The position numbers and the translations under genes were made by a program. Below are positions 1-4,950 of a stretch of DNA of 8,234 bases, one piece after another. The notes beneath the pieces are model-generated. The model ran no database searches and was not told where the DNA came from. It saw only the letters and a list, made by a program, of their open reading frames with translations. Position 1 is the first letter of the stretch. Every line of letters begins with the position of its first letter. Where the stretch lies: the NCBI GenBank assembly GCA_023135015.1, contig JAGLTZ010000233.1, positions 1 to 8,234 of the forward strand, in the 5' to 3' direction. This DNA comes from Candidatus Latescibacterota bacterium (lineage in GTDB: Bacteria; Blakebacterota; Blakebacteria; Blakebacterales; Blakebacteraceae).

Positions 1-830
1 TACTGGTTCAGGCCCCAGTAGTAGAAGTTCGGTATCCATAAGCCCAGGACCAGGGCCGTCCATGGTATTTCCGGATCGTTTCGGGGCATGACCATGTGCA
101 GTTTATGGGCGTTGATGGTTCTGAATTTTTCGATAGCACCGGCGCCGGGGTCTATAGCCGCCAGTTCCGGTATGACGTCTGCGGTTGCTGCGCCGAGCGC
201 TTTCATAGCTAATACGACGACGATTGCGCCGCCGAGTATGAGCGCCGAACCCTGCAAGAGGTCCGCCCAGGCGCAGGCTTTGAGGCCTCCGCAGGCGACG
301 TAGACAGCGGCGAGTATGCCGAGTGCCCAGGACGCGGATGTGATATTGATCTCTATTCCGAATATGAACTGGCCGCCGAAGAGAGTTTTGACGGTCAGAG
401 CGCCGGAATATACCACGGCTGCGAATGTTACGAATACATAAATGAGTACCATGAACAATGCCATGAGCGAGCGGGCGGCTTCGTTGTAGCGGTATTCGAG
501 GAACTCGGGAATTGTGTAGATCCCGCTGCGGAGGAACTTGGGAAGGAAGAAGATGGCAACAAAAACGAGTGTGACCGCTGCTATCCATTCATAGCTGGCT
601 ACAGCGAGCCCTGCACTCCCGAATCCCTTGCCCGCCTGTCCGACGAAGTGCTCCGAGGAGATGTTGGAGGCTATGAGCGAGAACCCGACAAGCCACCAGC
701 TGAGTCCCCGGCCAGCCAGGAAGTAGTCCTCAGAGGTGTCTTCTTTCCGCGAAGCATAGAGCGAAACCACTACGACGAAGCAGATAAATGCAGCGAAGGC
801 GAACATATCGAACGGCGTCAGTTGCATCAT
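1..830 (-). CDS. Sodium:solute symporter, SGLT/vSGLT-like, N-terminal half (cut by window edge)
   Basis: An inner-membrane Na+-coupled symporter of the SSS family; 276 residues are visible and the rest lies beyond base 1. Hydrophobic segments sit near residues 9-26, 44-65, 77-98, 122-145, 164-183, 190-212 and from 257 on, as in the first half of the LeuT-like fold. Family signatures are SNISSEHFVG (55-64), ASYEW (78-82), GIYTIPEFLEYRYN (103-116) and NFYYWGLNQ (268-276). Compared from memory with Vibrio SGLT, the TM1 Asn (N56), TM2 Glu (E81), TM6 Asn (N268) and gate Tyr (Y271) are kept, but a Gln and a Ser of the sugar site are His61 and Ala84. A sugar or related polar solute is likely; the exact substrate is unknown. 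Two ATGs lie in tandem. The AAGGAG at 834-839 is 3 bases from the first and 6 from the second (825-827), so the second may be used. It is divergent from the cluster at 1071. Confidence 0.93.
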   Translation of the reverse strand, partial: MMQLTPFDMFAFAAFICFVVVVSLYASRKEDTSEDYFLAGRGLSWWLVGFSLIASNISSEHFVGQAGKGFGSAGLAVASYEWIAAVTLVFVAIFFLPKFLRSGIYTIPEFLEYRYNEAARSLMALFMVLIYVFVTFAAVVYSGALTVKTLFGGQFIFGIEINITSASWALGILAAVYVACGGLKACAWADLLQGSALILGGAIVVVLAMKALGAATADVIPELAAIDPGAGAIEKFRTINAHKLHMVMPRNDPEIPWTALVLGLWIPNFYYWGLNQ

Positions 831-847
831 TTGCTCCTTACACAATC

Positions 848-872
848 CCGGAACCCATGATAAGGATTCCGG
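848..872 (-). repeat. Imperfect hairpin in symporter leader, next to its ribosome site
   Basis: CCGGAA (848-853) pairs with TTCCGG (867-872). After one mismatch (854/866), two more G-C pairs form (855-856 with 864-865), leaving a 7-base loop ATGATAA. Read on the minus strand it ends 8 bases before the AAGGAG of the symporter gene. It abuts the next hairpin with no gap. No T-run follows on either strand, so it does not look like an intrinsic terminator. A role in translation control or mRNA stability is inference only. Confidence 0.5.
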
Positions 873-897
873 TCTGGAGCCCGTTGGCGGCTCCAGA
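873..897 (-). repeat. Perfect 9-bp hairpin in symporter leader
   Basis: TCTGGAGCC (873-881) and GGCTCCAGA (889-897) are exact inverted repeats with a 7-base loop (CGTTGGC on the plus strand). It lies directly next to the hairpin at 848-872, so the minus-strand leader would carry two stem-loops in a row with equal 7-base loops. It could instead be a protein-binding operator in the divergent promoter region. No T-run follows on either strand. Confidence 0.55.
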
Positions 898-955
898 ATT
901 CGCACGGGAATGTAACAGGTTCGGGCCGGGGACTAAAGGGGTCTCTGACTTCCTA

Positions 956-986
956 TTACCTCTCGGGGTCGAGACGGGTCTACAAT
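956..986 (+). promoter_or_regulatory. Weak promoter-like element for the rightward gene cluster
   Basis: TACAAT at 981-986 matches the bacterial -10 consensus at five of six positions. The best upstream partner is TTACCT at 956-961, with a long 19-base spacer and a poor -35 match. It sits about 85 bases before the nitroreductase start, in the only sizeable gap ahead of the cluster. If the organism uses a different sigma consensus, this reading fails. It is offered as the best visible candidate only. Confidence 0.22.
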
Positions 987-1012
987 GCTATTTCTGAGGA
1001 ATGAGAGTTACA

Positions 1013-1059
1013 CCGGGCAGATGGAAGGGAAGCCGGGCAGGAAGCAGAATGAAGGGCAG
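1013..1059 (+). repeat. Short direct repeats at about 20-base spacing before the nitroreductase gene
   Basis: CCGGGCAG occurs at 1013-1020 and again at 1033-1040, exactly 20 bases apart. The core GGGCAG recurs at 1054-1059, 19 bases further on. The spacing is close to two DNA helical turns, as in operators bound by protein on one face. The third copy also falls where the ribosome site would be, 11 bases before the ATG. A 10-base palindrome, GCAGGCCTGC (1056-1065), overlaps it. The arrangement may be chance in a purine-rich stretch. Confidence 0.35.
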
Positions 1060-1070
1060 GCCTGCAGAAA

Positions 1071-1610
1071 ATGGACAACAGTAAATTGATGGAGATTATC
1101 AAATCCCGGCGCAGTATCCGGATGTTTCACCCGGATACGCTGACCCAGGAACAGATCGACACCCTCATCGAAGCTCTGCTCGCCGCCCCGAGTGCGGGTA
1201 ACATGCAGAGCCGGCAATTTTTTTTCGTAACAGATAAAGAGCTGCAGCACGATCTAGCTCGTGCTGCGCTGGGCCAGGATTTCATTGCTGAAGCGCCGCT
1301 TGTCATAGTCGGTTGCACCGATGACAGCATAGAGCGCCGTTATGGAACACGCGGTCTTCACCTCTATTCCATAATGGATGTGGCGGCGTCGGTGCAGAAC
1401 GCTCTGCTGACAGCGCATTCAATGGGTCTTGGCGCATGCTGGGTGGGAGCATTCAACGAAGATGGAGTACACATGATCCTCGATCTACCCCGGAACCTGC
1501 GACCAGTGGCCATGGTTCCGGTCGGGTACGCGGCCGAGAGTGCGGAGCCACCACCTCGTGTCAGAGTCGAAAGTGCTGTGAAATTCGTCCGCAGCTCCGA
1601 TCAGCTCTGA
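1071..1610 (+). CDS. Small nitroreductase-family FMN oxidoreductase
   Basis: A 179-residue flavoprotein of the nitroreductase superfamily, probably a cytoplasmic dimer that uses NAD(P)H to reduce an unknown acceptor. FMN phosphate contacts are expected at RRSIR (13-17). PSAGNMQ (40-46) is the usual loop with Asn44. DVAASVQNALLTAHSMGLG (103-121) followed by ACWVGAF (122-128) is the conserved helix and flavin-side glycine stretch, and PVGYA (150-154) closes the fold. The length fits the short 170-200 residue subclass, and no signal peptide is seen. ATG at 1071 is the first start after an in-frame TGA at 1050-1052. The ribosome site is weak (GGGCAGG, 1054-1060). It is first in a co-directional cluster, 50 bases before the next gene. 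Substrate cannot be read from sequence: nitro compounds, enones and flavin-linked dehydrogenations are all possible. Confidence 0.92.
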   Translation: MDNSKLMEIIKSRRSIRMFHPDTLTQEQIDTLIEALLAAPSAGNMQSRQFFFVTDKELQHDLARAALGQDFIAEAPLVIVGCTDDSIERRYGTRGLHLYSIMDVAASVQNALLTAHSMGLGACWVGAFNEDGVHMILDLPRNLRPVAMVPVGYAAESAEPPPRVRVESAVKFVRSSDQL

Positions 1611-1660
1611 CGAACAGGGCCCATAAAAGGCACCCTAACCATCAGCGAAAGGCGGCAGCA

Positions 1661-2656
1661 ATGAAGCTTCGCCACGGATCGCTATTAGCATTGACGGCAG
1701 GATTGTTGGTTGGATTCTCCAGCTGTGATGACTCTACATCAGAGCCAGAGACCAGTGGCCGCAATTACCGTCAGGATATGCGGGATTTCGTGCAGGCGAT
1801 CAGCGGTTACGCGCGCGGATTCGACGCTGATTTCATGGTTATTCCACAGAACGGACACGAGCTGCTTTCATCCTCCGGGGAATCGAGCGGGCCACCGGCA
1901 AGTACATACATCAGCGCGATAAGCGGAGTTGGGCGCGAGGACCTTTTCTACGGTTATAATACCGATAATGTGGCGACCCCGGCCACCGAGAGGGATTACA
2001 TGCTCGGCTTCATGGATCTGGCCGAGGACAATGATGTCGAGGTTCTGGTCACCGACTACTGCTGGACGCAGTCGTACATGGACGATTCATATGACCAGAG
2101 TTTCTCACGGGGTTACATATCCTTCGCGGCCGATCACAGGGACCTGGACAACATTCCCGCATACCCCGCGACTCCTTACAATATCAATGCCAGCGATGTG
2201 ACAAGTCTGGCGGAGGCCGCGAATTTCCTCTATTTGCTCGATTCGTCACTCTTTGCGGACAAGACCGCCTTTCTGAACGCGATCGTGGCCACCGACTACG
2301 ACGTCGTCATTATCGATCTCTTCTACGATCCCGGGCAGTTGGCACCGGCGGATGTCACCTCTTTGAAACTGAAGGACAACGGGGGTCACAGGCTGGTAAT
2401 CGCTTACATGAGTATCGGCGAAGCTGAGGACTATCGCTATTACTGGCAATCGGGATGGGGGCCCGGCAATCCATCCTGGATTGCATCGGAGAATCCGAAC
2501 TGGCCCGGAAATTACAAGGTCAGATACTGGGAAGCGGACTGGCAGAGCATCATCTACGGGAATGATGATTCATATCTAAAGAAGATTATCGATGCGGGAT
2601 TCGACGGTGTGTACCTGGATATCATCGACGCGTATGAGTTCTTCGAGAACAGATAG
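1661..2656 (+). CDS. GH114/TM1410-like glycoside hydrolase lipoprotein with permuted barrel order
   Basis: A 331-residue exported protein related to the MJ1477/TM1410 family (COG2342, similar to endo-alpha-1,4-polygalactosaminidases). A charged start, a hydrophobic stretch (8-19) and FSSC with Cys22 give an atypical lipobox; Asp23 follows. ATG 1661 is preferred over an in-frame ATG at 1436 because it opens the signal peptide and has AAAGG 8 bases upstream. The body starts with the family's usual second half: DFVQAISGYAR (42-52), VIPQNGHELL (60-69), GREDLFYGYN (91-100) and VLVTDYCW (128-135). After a linker (about 171-187) comes the usual first half: FLYLLDSSLF (189-198), VVIIDLFYD (215-223), AYMSIGEAEDYRYYW (248-262) and GFDGVYLDIIDAYEFF (313-328), then stop. 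Acidic residues in the last two motifs (Glu254, Asp320) are likely catalytic-site residues. The target glycan is unknown. Confidence 0.85.
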   Translation: MKLRHGSLLALTAGLLVGFSSCDDSTSEPETSGRNYRQDMRDFVQAISGYARGFDADFMVIPQNGHELLSSSGESSGPPASTYISAISGVGREDLFYGYNTDNVATPATERDYMLGFMDLAEDNDVEVLVTDYCWTQSYMDDSYDQSFSRGYISFAADHRDLDNIPAYPATPYNINASDVTSLAEAANFLYLLDSSLFADKTAFLNAIVATDYDVVIIDLFYDPGQLAPADVTSLKLKDNGGHRLVIAYMSIGEAEDYRYYWQSGWGPGNPSWIASENPNWPGNYKVRYWEADWQSIIYGNDDSYLKKIIDAGFDGVYLDIIDAYEFFENR

Positions 2657-2660
2657 TAGA

Positions 2661-2670
2661 CAACCGGTTG
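2661..2670. repeat. Ten-base palindrome in the gap after the lipoprotein gene
   Basis: CAACCGGTTG is a perfect palindrome starting five bases after the TAG stop of the lipoprotein gene, in the 66-base gap before the TPR-GWxTD gene. It is too short for a terminator stem with a loop and has no T-run. A half-site pair for a regulator is conceivable, but a 10-base palindrome can occur by chance. Confidence 0.2.
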
Positions 2671-2710
2671 AAGCGGAGCGTCCTATCAGTGGTTACACTA
2701 ACAAATACAA

Positions 2711-2725
2711 TGGAGCCGTCTCTTG
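2711..2725 (+). promoter_or_regulatory. Ribosome site that fixes a TTG start
   Basis: TGGAG at 2711-2715 stands 7 bases before TTG at 2723-2725. The reading frame has a stop at 2699-2701 and no ATG or GTG between it and the TTG. The first in-frame ATG is 72 codons downstream, beyond the signal peptide. TTG is therefore the only start that keeps the export signal. Confidence 0.75.
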
Positions 2726-4930
2726 CCTAACCGATCGCTGGGTTACCTCATTCTCTCTATCTGCATTCTGCTCTGGTCTTCATCTGCGGCGGGCCAGCAG
2801 CAGAGTGTCAGGGAGCGGGTCGCGGCCCTTGCCGACTCCGGCACCGCCCGGCTCGAACGGGGGGAGATAGAGGCCGCACGCACTCTTTTCGACCAGGCGC
2901 TCCGGCTCGACGGAGATCACCCGAAGGCGGTTCTGGGTATGGGCCGCGTGCTTCTGGAAGATCCGGCTGGAGCCGAACGGGCGCTTGAGTATCTGAGGCG
3001 CGCTACCGCACTGATGCCTACCGATCCGCAGGCCCATTATTACCGGGCGCTTGCCCACGTCAGGATGGCCAAAACAGATCTCGGCAGGGACAATGCCCAG
3101 ATGGCCCGCCGGGAGCTGAGACTGGTGCTCGATCTCGATCCTTCTCACTCCGATGCCTACTATCAGCTGGGTGATCTTCTCAAAGAGGTGTATGAGGACT
3201 ACGCGGGCGCCGAAGAAGCCTTCCGGATGCAGATCGATGCCAACCCTGCACACTCACTGGCCAGGATTGACCTGTTGAAAACCCAGGTTGATCTGGGCAA
3301 CTGGAATCCCGCCGTTGCCACGGCCGAGGCGATCTTGGGCCGCGATCCCGATTTCACCGAGGCCTATCCCTATCTGGCCGCCTCCCATTGGAGGGCGGGC
3401 CGGGCCGAGGAGTCGATGCAGGTCTTCGAGCGCTATCTACCCGTCCTCGATGAGGAGGAGCGGAACCTCTATATGGGTATGGGCCTGGTCCTTACGCCCA
3501 GAGAAAGGTCCGGATTCCTGGCCCTCAACGATGCCGGCCGCCGGGCATTCAGAGCCCACTACTGGGGGATACGCGATCCCGACCCGAAGACGCGGGTTAA
3601 TGAGCGACTCCTGGAGCACTTCATCCGGATCGCATACGCACGAATAGAATTCGGTCAGCATGATTGGCCGTGGGATCCAAGGGGGGATTTCTACGTCCGT
3701 TACGGACCGCCCGATATTCGAACGGGGCGGAACCGCCCTTTCGCGACCGATTTGAGCGTTGACGACCCGCTCTTCATAAAGAAGAGGAGGGATTTCGAAG
3801 TGAGCATGGGGCTGTCGCCGGGAGACATCGGTGAAGCCGATACCTTCGCTACCGAGCGAGTCGGGTTCGTGGACGCCTCGATACAGTCAAAGGGTGGAGT
3901 CGTCTCTCCCATGATAGCCGGCCGAGACCCGGAGCGCTGGGTTTACCCGGACCGCGGGATCGATGTCAAGTTCGAGGACCCGATCGGCCGCGGGCGTTAC
4001 CTGCTTACCAGTGATCGCCATCGCCTGCTGGTTTCCCAGATGGAGACACTGCTCCCGACGGTGAGCGAGGAGGAGGAGAAGATCGAGGTAATCGACCCGA
4101 TGGACTCGGTCGTGACCTTTAAGGGAGAAAATGGGAAGACAGTAGTTGAATATGCCTTCGCTCTGCTGCCTGATGAGTTCGGGGCCTTCAGGAGCGTGAC
4201 GGGCTCATACGCCACTATCGATGTAGAGGTGGACCTCTATACAGAGTCGTGGGAGCTCGTGGCCGAGACCGGCCAGAAGTCGAGAAGGCTCAGGACGATC
4301 CCCCAGATCCAGATAAGGGGTATCCCTCTATTCGTGGACGCGACGCGCATGGAAGTGGACCCGGGGACCTACCGGCTCACCACCATGATTCTCGATCCGG
4401 AGACGGGCAAGCGGGCCACCGCCGAAGAGATAGTGGAACTGCCCGACTACTCAGGCAGCGAGCTGATGGTGAGCAACATCCTCCCCGCTGCACTGATCAC
4501 CCAGACGGACCCCGCGAGAGAGGGGGCCTTCATCAGGCGTGGCCTGGAAGTGCTGCCGCTGCCCGGCCGGGCCCTGCAGGTCGACCAGCCGCTCTTCATC
4601 TACTACGAGATCTACAATCTGACCAAGGACCAGTACGGGGGGACCGACTACAGGGTGGATTACTCGGTGGCGGAGGCTCCTCAGGGTATGGCCCTGACAA
4701 CAAGGCTGTTCCAGGGCCTGGCCTCTCTGGTGGGAGCTGGAAGGAAGCAGGCGGTTATTACGAGCAGCGTTTCCAGCAGCGGTATAACAAGTGACGTGCA
4801 TTCCTTCCTCGAGATCGACCTGAGCGGGCTGCAGCCGATGACCTACGAGGTTACACTTATTGTAACCGATACCCTTACCGGCAAGTCGGCCTCCAGCTCG
4901 CTACTCTTCAGGACACTGCCTGCACCGTAA
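2723..4930 (+). CDS. Secreted TPR protein with GWxTD domain
   Basis: A 735-residue exported protein. MPNRSLGYLILSICILLWSS and the following SAAG form a Sec signal peptide, with likely cleavage after AAG (residue 24). TPR-like helical repeats fill about 30-250: ARLERGEIEAARTLFDQALR (42-61), a unit with HYYRALAHVRMAKTD (105-119), one with AYYQLGDLLKEVY (145-157), and AYPYLAASHWRAGRAEES (214-231). The GWxTD domain follows (about 254-331): LTPRERSGFLALND (257-270), YWGIRDPDPKTRVNERLLEH (280-299) and DWPWDPRGDFYVRYGPPD (314-331). The name-giving motif is altered to D-W-P-W-D. About 440-735 looks beta-rich, as in other GWxTD proteins, with no catalytic motif recognised. The family's function is unknown to me; a scaffold or envelope role is inference. 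The stop is 20 bases before the amidohydrolase start, suggesting co-transcription. Confidence 0.9.
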   Translation: MPNRSLGYLILSICILLWSSSAAGQQQSVRERVAALADSGTARLERGEIEAARTLFDQALRLDGDHPKAVLGMGRVLLEDPAGAERALEYLRRATALMPTDPQAHYYRALAHVRMAKTDLGRDNAQMARRELRLVLDLDPSHSDAYYQLGDLLKEVYEDYAGAEEAFRMQIDANPAHSLARIDLLKTQVDLGNWNPAVATAEAILGRDPDFTEAYPYLAASHWRAGRAEESMQVFERYLPVLDEEERNLYMGMGLVLTPRERSGFLALNDAGRRAFRAHYWGIRDPDPKTRVNERLLEHFIRIAYARIEFGQHDWPWDPRGDFYVRYGPPDIRTGRNRPFATDLSVDDPLFIKKRRDFEVSMGLSPGDIGEADTFATERVGFVDASIQSKGGVVSPMIAGRDPERWVYPDRGIDVKFEDPIGRGRYLLTSDRHRLLVSQMETLLPTVSEEEEKIEVIDPMDSVVTFKGENGKTVVEYAFALLPDEFGAFRSVTGSYATIDVEVDLYTESWELVAETGQKSRRLRTIPQIQIRGIPLFVDATRMEVDPGTYRLTTMILDPETGKRATAEEIVELPDYSGSELMVSNILPAALITQTDPAREGAFIRRGLEVLPLPGRALQVDQPLFIYYEIYNLTKDQYGGTDYRVDYSVAEAPQGMALTTRLFQGLASLVGAGRKQAVITSSVSSSGITSDVHSFLEIDLSGLQPMTYEVTLIVTDTLTGKSASSSLLFRTLPAP

Positions 4931-4936
4931 ACTGTT

Positions 4937-4941
4937 AGGAG
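4937..4941 (+). promoter_or_regulatory. Shine-Dalgarno AGGAG supporting the amidohydrolase start
   Basis: AGGAG lies 9 bases before ATG 4951. It argues for the long N-terminus over the in-frame ATG at 5041. That ATG has no such site and would give a signal peptide without positive charge. Confidence 0.7.
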
Positions 4942-4950
4942 ATCGCAACA

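Noticed and set aside
103..588. 161-codon minus-strand open frame
   Set aside because: It is a shadow in another frame of the symporter: Arg-rich, no fold signature, while the symporter frame shows clear family motifs.
857..997. Small plus-strand open frame in the divergent intergenic region (ATG 857 to TGA 997)
   Set aside because: It has no ribosome site, starts inside a hairpin loop, covers the candidate promoter, and its product shows no recognisable feature.
1218..1225. Run of eight T in the nitroreductase gene as a slippage or frameshift site
   Set aside because: The frame continues with intact family motifs after the run, which encodes part of a normal QFFFV strand; nothing suggests programmed shifting.
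1436..1660. In-frame 75-codon extension upstream of the lipoprotein gene
   Set aside because: It overlaps the nitroreductase in another frame, is Arg/Ser/His-rich without domain character, and would bury the signal peptide and lipobox that begin at 1661.
2710..2730. Six-codon leader peptide frame (MEPSLA) overlapping the TTG start
   Set aside because: It has no ribosome site of its own; its first bases are the Shine-Dalgarno of the TTG start. Probably chance.
4249..4794. 181-codon plus-strand open frame
   Set aside because: It lies wholly inside the TPR-GWxTD gene in another frame; Gly/Asp/Arg-rich composition typical of a GC-rich shadow.
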